Assembly: GCF_000786695.1 (NCBI RefSeq)
Contig: NZ_CP009962.1
Span: 1,984,001-2,048,000 of the forward strand
Length of the DNA: 64,000 nucleotides
Origin: Collimonas arenae
GTDB taxonomy: Bacteria > Pseudomonadota > Gammaproteobacteria > Burkholderiales > Burkholderiaceae_D
Direction of reading: 5' to 3'
The notes beneath the pieces are model-generated. The model did not search any database. It saw nothing but the letters and a program-made list of their open reading frames with translations, and was not told the DNA's origin. Below, piece after piece: positions 25,842 through 33,931 of this stretch. The translations under genes were made by a program, and so were the position numbers. The stretch's first letter is position 1. Every line of letters starts with the position of its first letter.

Positions 25842-26684
25842 TTAGGATTGATTACTCAAGGGCTTGATAAAAGTCACCTTGGTATAAGCCAGGCTGAAAC
25901 CTGCTCGCTCGGTGTTGCGCGCGCTTGTATTGGCCGGTCGCGCGGTGACGCTGGCGAGCGTGCAACCTGCGTTGCGCGCCGCGGTTAACCTGGCGCGTAA
26001 AAGCGCAAGTTGAATCCCGCGTCCTCTATATGCAGGCAGGGTGCTGGCAATGTACAAATGCGCAAGCAAGCCGGCGGGCGTCTCTATCAGGCTCATTCCT
26101 GCCGTGCCGGCGACCTGCCCATCCAGGGCCGCGGGAAAAAGCAATGTATCGCTGCGGCGTAGTGCAATCTGCGCCAGCGCTTCCAGCAGAATGCGCGGCC
26201 GGTTCACCGTTTGCACTGAAAATCCCGCAACTGAATCCGCGACAAACGTAGCGCCCACCAGCGCTTTATCGCTGCATACCTCGATCCCGGCACTGGCCGT
26301 ATCGGTATCCGCCGGCGTCAGGTATCTTACGTAAGTATTGCTGAAGGCGTTGGCTGCGTAGCCGCGCTCGGCCAGAATCGCTAGCGTGCTGCCGTGGGTG
26401 TGTGGACAAATGTCGATCTGGGTCTCCAGCCCAAGGGCAGCGTACCTGCGTTCGATGTCCTGCAAATCCCCGGCAAGTACTGGCATACCCATGCCAAGTC
26501 CCGTAACGTGATTGAGCTTGCGTCCGAAAGCCGGCTCGGTAATGGCAGCAACTCCGCCCGCGACGACAACGACCTGCGATCCGGCATGTTCGCTCAATGT
26601 GCGATAGGTCTCGACTTGCCTTGTCAAATGGCTCGCTTCGGCTTGCTCAAGTGCGGAAGCGAGTTCAGGTCCAGTTAAGATCAT
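25842..26684 (-). CDS. GNAT-family N-acetyltransferase
   Basis: A 280-residue protein with a C-terminal GNAT fold. The acetyl-CoA pyrophosphate loop is LPAYRGRGIQLALLRARL, followed by AGCTLASVTARPANTSARN and ERAGFSLAYTKVTF. The N-terminal half resembles a degenerate or accessory GNAT-like domain. The ATG at 26684 is preferred over the longer frame from 26852, whose extra 56 residues look uncoded. The acceptor substrate cannot be predicted. Confidence 0.85.
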   Translation of the reverse strand: MILTGPELASALEQAEASHLTRQVETYRTLSEHAGSQVVVVAGGVAAITEPAFGRKLNHVTGLGMGMPVLAGDLQDIERRYAALGLETQIDICPHTHGSTLAILAERGYAANAFSNTYVRYLTPADTDTASAGIEVCSDKALVGATFVADSVAGFSVQTVNRPRILLEALAQIALRRSDTLLFPAALDGQVAGTAGMSLIETPAGLLAHLYIASTLPAYRGRGIQLALLRARLTAARNAGCTLASVTARPANTSARNTERAGFSLAYTKVTFIKPLSNQS

Positions 26685-26875
26685 GGCGGGTACAGGTGGG
26701 AGTCGGGAAAGCCTAAGATGTCTGTGAAGCGATATTACGGTGGGCCGGAATTTCAAGCAAGCGCAGAGAAGACCAAGCTCTCGTGATGGAACCGCACCGT
26801 CGTGGATTGAGCGCCAATCTGATTTATGATTCCATTCAAAATGTCTGGACAACCCATAAAAATGGAATGGAATTC

Positions 26876-27959
26876 ATGTTTTCTACACTGCGCAATCTTG
26901 TTGGTGTTTCCATATTCCTTTGCGCTGGCGGCGTCAGCGCCGGCGTCATGACCGTGCATTTGGACAGGCCGGATTTCTCAGCGGGCAATCCGAATTCATC
27001 GTGGATCATGAATCTTCAGGGAGAAATCGATGTCGGCGCGCCGCAGCGCATCGCCGCCGCTTTGCGGCAGACCGGGTCGGCGGGCGTTGACGTCTACCTG
27101 GATTCAACCGGCGGCGATTTATTGGCGGGCATGGAAATTGGGCAGCTTCTCCGGAAAGCTGGTGCTGCCACGCATATCGGGCGCTATGTGGCGAGCCGCA
27201 ATGGCCAAAACGGCGCGCGTCCGGCATCGCCTGTGATTACCGCCGGGGTTTGCTATAGCGCCTGTTCGCTGGCCTTTCTGGGCGGCGTTTATCGCTATGT
27301 GAGCGAGGGCTCGCAGTACGGCGTGCATCGCGTATCGCGCTCTTCCGGGCCGGTTGCCGGCGATCTCGACACAGGGCAAATCGTTTCGGCCGGGATCGCG
27401 CTACATTCGAGGCATGGGCGTAGGACAGGGCTTGCTTGACCTGCTGGTGCAGAAGGGCGAGCAGGGGATCTACCTGCTGAGCGAGGCGGAGTTGAAGGCG
27501 TTGAATGTCGTCAATAATGGCCGGCAAGCCGCCGATTGGGCGCTCGAAGTGGCCGATGGCGGCGAATATCTACGCGGCACGCAAGACACGGCATATGGAC
27601 GAGGAAGGATTGCGTTCATGTGCGACAAGGACAAAATCCTGATGTTCACCTTTTATCAGGTCGGCGACCAGGCTGCGGGTATGGCGGGCGGCGGCTTGGT
27701 TCATTCGTTGATTGTCGACGGCGATATGATGCCCTTGCAGGATCCTGACAGCGTGGTTGCCAATAAAGGCGAGATTCAAACCTTCTTCACGCTGACGCAA
27801 GCGCAGGCAAGCCGGATAGCCGCTAGCCATGCGATTGGTCACGCGATGAGGACCGCGCGGGATGCACCTGTTTTCATCGGTTTTCCGTTGGATATTCCTG
27901 CCGGCGCTTCGCAAAAAGTGCACGCATTCATCAATAACTGTATTTCCCCGCATCGATAG
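26876..27959 (+). pseudogene. Frameshifted ClpP/crotonase-like exported protein (COG3904 type)
   Basis: Two overlapping frames together give one protein. The first starts at 26876 with a signal peptide (FSTLRNLVGVSIFLCAGGVSA) and carries VYLDSTGGDLLAGMEIG and the CYSACSLAFLGG motif of periplasmic ClpP-like proteins. Homology then stops near 27395 and resumes in the next frame as RYIRGMGVGQGLLDLL and onward to the stop at 27959. A single extra base, or two lost, around 27390-27410 explains this. It may be a pseudogene, a sequencing error or, less likely, recoding; no slippery run is present at the junction. Confidence 0.8.
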
Positions 27960-28010
27960 CGCAATCGTTCTCCACCTGTCTTGCATATGAACATTGCATA
28001 TGAACAGGCA

Positions 28011-28949
28011 CTAATCCGGCTGATAAATCATCTCCCGCGATTCGCCCATCAGGAATGGCCGGTTCGGCTCGATCACCTCGCGCAGATAGCGCCACAGTGC
28101 GGCTACCCGCGCCACGTTGCGGGTTTCGGTCGCCGCCACTAGCCAGAAAGCCCGCTCTATGTCGACCTGTCCATCCAGCACCGGCACCAGATCCTCGCTT
28201 TGCTGGGCCAGGAAGCATGGCAAGATCGCCAGCCCCTGGCCGCTGCGCGCTGCGGTGTATTGGGCGATGACGCTGGTGCTGCGAAAGGCGCGGAAGGCGG
28301 CCGGGGCGACGTTTTCCTTGTAGCGCAGCTCTTCGCTGAACACCAGGTCGTCGACATAGCCGATGAAAGCGTGGCTGTTCAAGTCTTGTAGCGTCTTGAT
28401 AGGCGCATGGGTTTCCAGATAGGAACGGGTGGCGTACAGCTTGAGCAGGTAGTCGGTCAGCTTGGTGACGACGTAGTTGCCGCTTTGCGGGCGTTCGATG
28501 GTGACGCCGATGTCCGCCTCGCGCTTGGACAGGTTGACAAAGCGCGGCACCGGCAGCAAGTCGACGGTAATGTGCGGGTGGCGCGCGCAGAAATGCGCCA
28601 GATGCGGCGCCAGCACAAAGGTGCCGAAACCTTCGGTGGCGCCGAGCCGGACCTGGCCGGAGAGCAGGCGGTTGTGGCCGCTCAGTTCCTCGGCGGCGGC
28701 GTACACGGTGCTTTCCATTTTTTCCGCATATTCGATCAGGCGGTGGCCTTCCGCGGTCAGCGTGTAGCCTTGGTTGTTGCGTTCGAACAGCTGGCTGCCG
28801 ACCTGTTCCTCAAAGCGGCGCATGCGGCGCGATACGGTCGAGTGGTCGATGCCGAGTTTCTTTGCCGCTTCCACCAGCCCCTGGCTACGCGTCAGCTCCA
28901 GAAACACCCGTAGGTTGTCCCAGTCCAGCATGGCATTTGTTGATTTCAT
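28011..28949 (-). CDS. LysR-family transcriptional regulator of the mms locus
   Basis: A 312-residue LysR regulator. The N-terminal winged helix-turn-helix (LEAAKKLGIDHSTVSRRMRRFE type) is followed by a substrate-binding domain (GQVRLGATEGFGTFVLAPHL). The frame is open to 28970. That extension would run through a perfect 20-base palindrome, while the ATG at 28949 has AGGAC eight bases upstream, so it is chosen. It is divergent from a branched-chain amino-acid-type binding protein, mmsA and mmsB, and by usual LysR logic should regulate them in response to a valine-derived or related ligand. Confidence 0.92.
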   Translation of the reverse strand: MKSTNAMLDWDNLRVFLELTRSQGLVEAAKKLGIDHSTVSRRMRRFEEQVGSQLFERNNQGYTLTAEGHRLIEYAEKMESTVYAAAEELSGHNRLLSGQVRLGATEGFGTFVLAPHLAHFCARHPHITVDLLPVPRFVNLSKREADIGVTIERPQSGNYVVTKLTDYLLKLYATRSYLETHAPIKTLQDLNSHAFIGYVDDLVFSEELRYKENVAPAAFRAFRSTSVIAQYTAARSGQGLAILPCFLAQQSEDLVPVLDGQVDIERAFWLVAATETRNVARVAALWRYLREVIEPNRPFLMGESREMIYQPD

Positions 28950-28961
28950 CTGACCGTCCTC

Positions 28962-28981
28962 GCTTTGCATAAATGCAAAGC
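28962..28981. promoter_or_regulatory. 20-bp palindrome at the LysR gene start
   Basis: GCTTTGCAT-AA-ATGCAAAGC is a perfect 9+2+9 dyad 13 bases upstream of the LysR ATG. It embeds a T-N11-A type LysR motif. It is well placed for autorepression and for divergent control of the gene at 29104. Confidence 0.7.
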
Positions 28982-28998
28982 CGTTGTGAATTAATGTC

Positions 28999-29011
28999 TA
29001 TTGTCCCAATA
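28999..29011. promoter_or_regulatory. Second dyad in the LysR/binding-protein divergent promoter
   Basis: TATTG-TCC-CAATA is a perfect 5+3+5 dyad, 18 bases from the first palindrome and about 93 bases upstream of the binding-protein start. LysR regulators commonly use a strong recognition site plus a weaker activation site, and this could be the latter. Confidence 0.4.
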
Positions 29012-29103
29012 ATAATGCACATGCAGAATGTCTCTACAGAAAATTTATAAAAATCGGCATGCGGACCGCCCTGACGGCCTATGCTGAAAAACAGGAGACA
29101 ACG

Positions 29104-30327
29104 ATGACAACGCGTAAGCTGCTTGCAGGTGGTTCGGCTGTGATCTTTTCGTTAATGGCTTTGGCGGCGGCCGGGCATGCCCTGGCGCAGGATAGCGATG
29201 TGTACAAGGTCGGCATCCTGACCGACATGTCGGGCCCGTACTCGGCGATGGGTGGTCCGGGTTCGGTAGTGGCAGCCAAGATGGCCATCGAGGATTGCAT
29301 GAAGGCTGAATGCAAGGGCATGAAAATCGAGTTGCTAACGGCTGATCATCAAAACAAGGCCGATATTGGGGCTTCCAAGGCGCGTGAATGGATAGACCGC
29401 GACAAGGTCGATGCGATTGCCGACCTGACCAACTCTTCGGTGGCGCTGGCAGTGCAACGCCTGATCCGCGACAAAGGCGGCATCGCCATGTACAGCGGCC
29501 CAGCCACGACAGTACTGACCAACGCAGAATGCGCGCCTAACGGTTTCCACTGGATGTTCGACACTTACTCGCAGGCGGCGGGCGCCGCTGCCGCATTAAC
29601 CAAGATGGGCCAGAAGTCATGGTATTTCGTGACCGTTGATTACGCCTTCGGCCAGTCGCTGGAGAAAGATGCGGGCGACGTCGTCAAGAGCCTGGGCGGC
29701 ACCGTGGTCGGTTCGATCCGCCATCCTTTGAACGCCAGCGATCTTTCCTCGTTCCTGCTGCAGGCGCAGAGTTCGAAAGCGCAAGTGATCGGCCTGGCGA
29801 ACGGCGGTCAGGATACGGTCAACGCGATCAAGCAGGCGCGTTCATTTGGCGTTGGCACCAAGAACCAGCGCCTGGCGGCCTTGCTAGTGTTCTTGTCGGA
29901 TGTCCATGCGCTCGGTCTCAACGATGCGCAAGGCTTGATTTATACCGACGGTTTCTACTGGGATTTCGACAACGATACGCGCGCTTTCTCCAAGCGCTTC
30001 GAAGCGCTGGACAAAGGCAACAAGCCAACCATGGTGCATGCCGGCGTCTACTCCAGCGTCTATCACTACCTGAAAGCCGCGGCGGCCACCAAATCGCATG
30101 ACTGGAAAGTGGTTACGCAAAAAATGCGCGAGATCCCGATTCATGACGCAGTCATGCGCAATGCCTCGATCCGTCCGGACGGCCGGGTGATCCATGACAT
30201 GTACTTGTACCAGGTTAAAACGCCGGCCGAATCGAAAGCGCCTTGGGATTACCTCAAGCTGCTGTCGACAATCCCTGCGCAACAAGCGTTCAAGCCAATG
30301 GATGCTTCTTGTTCCTTGGCGAAATAA
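29104..30327 (+). CDS. Branched-chain amino-acid-type ABC substrate-binding protein
   Basis: A 407-residue type I periplasmic binding protein (LivJ-like). The signal peptide spans about residues 1-27, ending ALAQ. The mature protein begins YKVGILTDMSGPYSAMGGPG and contains WYFVTVDYAFGQSLEKDAG and GVYSSVYHYLKAAAA. The ATG at 29104 has AGGAGA eight bases upstream. No Liv permease or ATPase gene is adjacent, so the protein either uses components encoded elsewhere or acts as a sensor. It precedes mmsA and mmsB on the same strand, suggesting that the ligand feeds valine or a related catabolic path. Confidence 0.9.
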   Translation: MTTRKLLAGGSAVIFSLMALAAAGHALAQDSDVYKVGILTDMSGPYSAMGGPGSVVAAKMAIEDCMKAECKGMKIELLTADHQNKADIGASKAREWIDRDKVDAIADLTNSSVALAVQRLIRDKGGIAMYSGPATTVLTNAECAPNGFHWMFDTYSQAAGAAAALTKMGQKSWYFVTVDYAFGQSLEKDAGDVVKSLGGTVVGSIRHPLNASDLSSFLLQAQSSKAQVIGLANGGQDTVNAIKQARSFGVGTKNQRLAALLVFLSDVHALGLNDAQGLIYTDGFYWDFDNDTRAFSKRFEALDKGNKPTMVHAGVYSSVYHYLKAAAATKSHDWKVVTQKMREIPIHDAVMRNASIRPDGRVIHDMYLYQVKTPAESKAPWDYLKLLSTIPAQQAFKPMDASCSLAK

Positions 30328-30382
30328 GGACTCGGCCTTGCCGATTTTATAGATGTTGAATTTTCATTTCTGAGGTTTGATC

Positions 30383-31891
30383 ATGTCCACCGCAACTATC
30401 CCAAACGTCCCGCTGTACATCGGCGGCAAAGCCGTGCAATCCGCCAGCACCGAATGGCGTGACGTTCTCAATCCGGCCACGCAGGAAGTCGTGGCGCGAG
30501 TGCCGTTCGCAACCAAGGCGGAAGTCGACCACGCGGTAGCCAACGCCAAGCAGGCGTTCGCCACCTGGCGCAACACATCGCTGGCGCAGCGCATGCGCAT
30601 CATGCTCAAGTTCCAACAGCTGCTGCGTGAAAACATTGCGCCGCTGGCTGAACTGATCACCCGTGAGCACGGCAAGACCTTGCCGGATGCCGAAGGCGAA
30701 GTCATGCGCGGTCTGGAAGTGGTTGAGCACGCCTGTTCCATCACGTCGCTGCAGTTGGGTGAACTGGCTGAGAATGCAGCCACCGGCGTCGATGTCTATA
30801 CCATCAACCAGCCGCTCGGCGTCGGCGCCGGCATCACCGCGTTCAATTTCCCGGTGATGCTGCCTTGCTTCATGTTCCCGGTGGCGGTCGCTTGTGGCAA
30901 TACCTTTATCCTCAAGCCGTCCGAGCAAGATCCTTCGTCATCGCTGTTCCTGGTCGAACTGGCGCAGCAGGCAGGCTTGCCGCCGGGCGTGTTGAACGTG
31001 GTGCATGGCGGCCCCGATGTGGCCAACATGCTGTGCGACCATCCTGATATCAAGGCAATTTCCTTTATCGGCTCGACCCATGTCGGTACCCATATCTATC
31101 GCCGCGCCGGTGAGGCCGGCAAGCGTGCGCAATGCATGATGGGCGCGAAAAACCATTGCATAGTGTTACCGGATGCGAATAAGGACCAAGCCATCAATAA
31201 TCTGCTGGGTGCGGCGTTTGGCGCGGCCGGCCAGCGTTGCATGGCGAACTCGATGGTGCTGCTGGTCGGCAAGGCACGCTCATGGTTGCCGGAAATCGTC
31301 GAGCGCTCGCGCGGCCTGAAAATCGGTCCGGGCAGCGATCGCAAAGCCGACCTCGGTCCGATGGTTTCGAAAGCCGCCAAGGCGCGCACTGAGCGCCTGA
31401 TCGGTTCCGGCGTGGAACAGGGCGCACAGCTGCTGCTGGACGGCCGCAACTGTCAGGTTGACGGTTACCCCGACGGCAATTTCGTCGGCCCGACGATTTT
31501 CTCCGGCGTCACTGCGGAAATGGATATTTATACGCAAGAGATCTTCGGCCCGGCCATGTGCGTAGTTGAGTTGGAAACGCTAGACGAGGCGATCGCTTTT
31601 ATCAACGCCAATCCGAACGGTAACGGCACGTCGATCTTCACCTCGTCGGGCTGGTCGGCACGCAAGTTCCAGAACGAGATCGACGTTGGCCAGGTTGGCA
31701 TTAACGTACCGATTCCTGTGCCGGTTGCTTATTTCAGTTTCACAGGCTCACGGGCTTCGAAGCTGGGCGATCTCGGTCCGAACGGCAAGCAGGCGGTGCA
31801 ATTCTGGACGCAGACCAAGACAGTGACCGCGCGCTGGTTTGCGCCGGACGCCGATGGCGGTGAAATCAACACGACAATCTCCATGAAATGA
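30383..31891 (+). CDS. mmsA: CoA-acylating methylmalonate-semialdehyde dehydrogenase
   Basis: A 502-residue aldehyde dehydrogenase that converts (methyl)malonate semialdehyde, NAD+ and CoA to propionyl- or acetyl-CoA, CO2 and NADH in valine and thymine breakdown. Diagnostic features are the catalytic Cys286 in [15 protein letters not shown]-binding [12 protein letters not shown], and an MMGAKNH motif specific to this subfamily. The ATG at 30383 has TGAGG seven bases upstream. A 12-bp hairpin separates it from mmsB, with which it should be co-expressed. Confidence 0.96.
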   Translation: MSTATIPNVPLYIGGKAVQSASTEWRDVLNPATQEVVARVPFATKAEVDHAVANAKQAFATWRNTSLAQRMRIMLKFQQLLRENIAPLAELITREHGKTLPDAEGEVMRGLEVVEHACSITSLQLGELAENAATGVDVYTINQPLGVGAGITAFNFPVMLPCFMFPVAVACGNTFILKPSEQDPSSSLFLVELAQQAGLPPGVLNVVHGGPDVANMLCDHPDIKAISFIGSTHVGTHIYRRAGEAGKRAQCMMGAKNHCIVLPDANKDQAINNLLGAAFGAAGQRCMANSMVLLVGKARSWLPEIVERSRGLKIGPGSDRKADLGPMVSKAAKARTERLIGSGVEQGAQLLLDGRNCQVDGYPDGNFVGPTIFSGVTAEMDIYTQEIFGPAMCVVELETLDEAIAFINANPNGNGTSIFTSSGWSARKFQNEIDVGQVGINVPIPVPVAYFSFTGSRASKLGDLGPNGKQAVQFWTQTKTVTARWFAPDADGGEINTTISMK

Positions 31892-31898
31892 TTTCGTA

Positions 31899-31925
31899 GC
31901 CTGGGTTAGCCAAGCTAACCCAGGC
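31899..31925 (+). other. Perfect hairpin between mmsA and mmsB
   Basis: GCCTGGGTTAGC (31899-31910) pairs perfectly with GCTAACCCAGGC (31914-31925) around the three-base loop CAA. No T tract follows. It begins eight bases after the mmsA stop, so it may protect the upstream message from 3' exonucleases or attenuate transcription into mmsB. Confidence 0.7.
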
Positions 31926-31968
31926 AGCTGAACGAAGCGATACAAGATCACTAAAAGAGAGGCATGAC

Positions 31969-32862
31969 ATGAATCACGAAATCGTTTTTATCGGCCTGGG
32001 CAATATGGGCCTGCCAATGGCGCTAAACCTGGTCAAGGCCGGGCATAAAGTCAGCGGCCATGACCTGGTCGCCGCCAGCGTCGAGAAATTTGCCGCTGGC
32101 GGCGGCAGCACAGGCAACGACCTGGCTGCAGCGGTTGGCGCTGCCAAGGTTGTCATCACCATGCTGCCGGCCAGCCGTCACGTCGAATCGGCCTATCTTG
32201 GCGCCAGCGGTATCCTGGCGCAGGCCGCGCCAGACACCTTGTTGATCGACTGTTCCACCATCGCCCCGGATGCTGCGCGCAAGGTCGCGGCAGCGGCCCG
32301 CGACAAGGGGTTCACCATGCTTGATGCGCCGGTTTCCGGCGGCACCGGCGGGGCGCTGGCGGGCACGCTGACCTTCATGGTCGGCGGTTCGGATGAGGGT
32401 TTCGCCGCGGCAAAGCCTTATCTGGAGAAAATGGGCAAGGCGATCTTTCACGCAGGCGACAACGGCAGCGGCCAGACCGTCAAGGTGTGCAACAACATGC
32501 TGCTGGGAATACTGATGATCGGCACCTCGGAAGCGATCCGGCTGGGTATGGCGAACGGCATGGATCCCAAGGTGCTGTCGGAAATCATGGCCAAGAGCTC
32601 GGGGCGTAACTGGGCGCTGGAAGTGTACAACCCTTGTCCCGGCGTGATGGAAAATGCGCCCGCATCGAAAGGCTATAGCGGCGGCTTCGGCGTTGACCTG
32701 ATGCTGAAGGACCTGGGGCTGGCAGTGGAAAACTCCCTGTCCACCGGCAGCAGCGTGCCGCTCGGCGCCATGGCGCGTAACCTGTACGACATTCACAGCA
32801 AGAGCGGCGCCGGCGGCCTGGATTTTTCCAGCATCTTCAATATGCTGGCCAAGGCTGAATGA
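31969..32862 (+). CDS. mmsB: 3-hydroxyisobutyrate dehydrogenase
   Basis: A 297-residue beta-hydroxyacid dehydrogenase that oxidises 3-hydroxyisobutyrate to methylmalonate semialdehyde, the substrate of the upstream mmsA product. It shows the N-terminal NAD motif FIGLGNMGLPMALNLVKAG, the substrate motif DAPVSGGTGGALAGTLTFMVGG, and the catalytic-Lys region GSGQTVKVCNNMLLG. It ends 14 bases before the stop of a convergent helix-hairpin-helix gene. The pair mmsA-mmsB completes the lower valine pathway. Confidence 0.96.
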   Translation: MNHEIVFIGLGNMGLPMALNLVKAGHKVSGHDLVAASVEKFAAGGGSTGNDLAAAVGAAKVVITMLPASRHVESAYLGASGILAQAAPDTLLIDCSTIAPDAARKVAAAARDKGFTMLDAPVSGGTGGALAGTLTFMVGGSDEGFAAAKPYLEKMGKAIFHAGDNGSGQTVKVCNNMLLGILMIGTSEAIRLGMANGMDPKVLSEIMAKSSGRNWALEVYNPCPGVMENAPASKGYSGGFGVDLMLKDLGLAVENSLSTGSSVPLGAMARNLYDIHSKSGAGGLDFSSIFNMLAKAE

Positions 32863-32876
32863 GTTTGAGTCGTTGA

Positions 32877-33164
32877 TCAGCCCGATTTGAGCAGGCGCTT
32901 GCGCTCTGCCGTGTAGGACCACCACGGCAGCGGCTCAGCGCCTTCCATGTAGCGCACCGCCGACATGAAAACATCGATCACGCATGGATCATGGCGGGCG
33001 CCGGTCTTGGCGCACAGCGCCTCATACATCTGTAGCGGCGATTTCCCGATGAGTTGCTCTGGCTGCAGAATCCCGATGCAGCGCAGATCGGCAGCGCCGG
33101 CCTTGCCGATGTTTGGCAAATCCTCCAGCTGCGTTATAGCGTCTCTTTCCAGGTATTTAGGCAT
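32877..33164 (-). CDS. Cdd1-type helix-hairpin-helix protein
   Basis: A 95-residue protein with an N-terminal helix-hairpin-helix (LEDLPNIGKAGAADLRCIGI) and a C-terminal PLPWWSYTAERK motif. This is the layout of the Pathogenicity locus (Cdd1) family, small putative nucleic-acid-binding proteins of unknown function. It is divergent from the Rrf2 regulator and convergent with mmsB. Confidence 0.85.
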   Translation of the reverse strand: MPKYLERDAITQLEDLPNIGKAGAADLRCIGILQPEQLIGKSPLQMYEALCAKTGARHDPCVIDVFMSAVRYMEGAEPLPWWSYTAERKRLLKSG

Positions 33165-33252
33165 GGTGTTTCTGTTAATTGTTTGAATGACATTCCACGC
33201 GCGCCGATACTACTATCATAAACATATGCAAAGATAGTCGTTGCACGATTAT

Positions 33253-33273
33253 CTGTATGGAATATAATTACAG
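33253..33273. promoter_or_regulatory. Candidate Rrf2 operator and promoter at the rrf2 gene
   Basis: CTGTA-N11-TACAG at 33253-33273 matches, with the same spacing, a site upstream of the neighbouring MFS gene. A perfect -10 box, TATAAT (33263-33268), lies inside the spacer, with TTGCAC at 33241-33246 as a weak -35. Transcription would start at about 33275, which is the ATG itself, so a leaderless mRNA is likely. A further dyad, AGATAGTCGT-TGC-ACGATTATCT, overlaps upstream at 33232-33254. Confidence 0.65.
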
Positions 33274-33274
33274 T

Positions 33275-33709
33275 ATGAAGTCCAGTCGATTTGCCGTCGC
33301 GGCGCATATTTTAGTCAGCGTGGAATACGCCACCAGAGGTGGGGAGGTGTATTTCCCGTCCACGGCTATCGCGACCAGCGTCAATACTAATCCTGTTTTC
33401 GTGCGTGAGCTGTTGCGCAAGCTGAGCAAGGCCAGGCTGGTAGTGACTAAGGAAGGCAAAGGCGGCGGCGTGCAACTGGCGCGCCCAGCGTCGGCCATCA
33501 GTCTGGCGGAGATTTACCAGGCGGTGGAAGAGGGGCCGGTGCTTAAGCATAATACGCGTTCGAAGGATCTTTGCTGTCCTGTCAGCTGTGGCATGGACAT
33601 GGTGCTCGATCCGGTAGTGTCGGAAGTTGAAAGCGCCTTGCTGGGAATTCTGCGGGAAAGAAAATTGTCCGAGCTGGTCAACAAGATTGTTGACAAGAGT
33701 AGTAAATAA
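33275..33709 (+). CDS. Rrf2-family transcriptional regulator
   Basis: A 144-residue Rrf2 regulator. The winged helix-turn-helix includes STAIATSVNTNPVFVRELLRKL and the wing VTKEGKGGGVQLARP. A Cys cluster (DLCCPVSCGM) near residue 100 could hold an iron-sulfur centre or act as a thiol sensor, although the spacing is not that of IscR or NsrR. The frame opens with an ATG at 33257, but that codon lies inside the predicted operator. The ATG at 33275, just after it, gives the family start MKSSRFAVAAH. It likely represses itself and the MFS exporter downstream. Confidence 0.9.
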   Translation: MKSSRFAVAAHILVSVEYATRGGEVYFPSTAIATSVNTNPVFVRELLRKLSKARLVVTKEGKGGGVQLARPASAISLAEIYQAVEEGPVLKHNTRSKDLCCPVSCGMDMVLDPVVSEVESALLGILRERKLSELVNKIVDKSSK

Positions 33710-33774
33710 TCTGATTTTTTGTTTTCAAGTGTTCAATTGTTGCGGGGTCATTTCGATCCCATTTTTATATTCTT

Positions 33775-33799
33775 AACTGTATTAAATAATATTACAGTT
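33775..33799. promoter_or_regulatory. Candidate Rrf2 operator upstream of the MFS exporter
   Basis: AACTGTA-N11-TACAGTT (33775-33799) shares the CTGTA-N11-TACAG core and spacing with the site at the rrf2 gene. It lies in an AT-rich patch about 130 bases upstream of the MFS start and between the two genes. Confidence 0.65.
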
Positions 33800-33931
33800 T
33801 AATTGAGGCGGCCCGGCCTTGATGCAAATGCAGTACAGCCGGCAGGCGATGTCATGCCGGCTTTCTGAGATTCAGTTCACGCATTCAGTTAATTTTAGCG
33901 CTGGGTTCAAGTTCAGGCGAAGGGGAAATAC

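Noticed and set aside
33257..33274. Rrf2 start codon at 33257
   Set aside because: It lies inside the predicted operator and upstream of the predicted transcription start; 33275 fits the family start.
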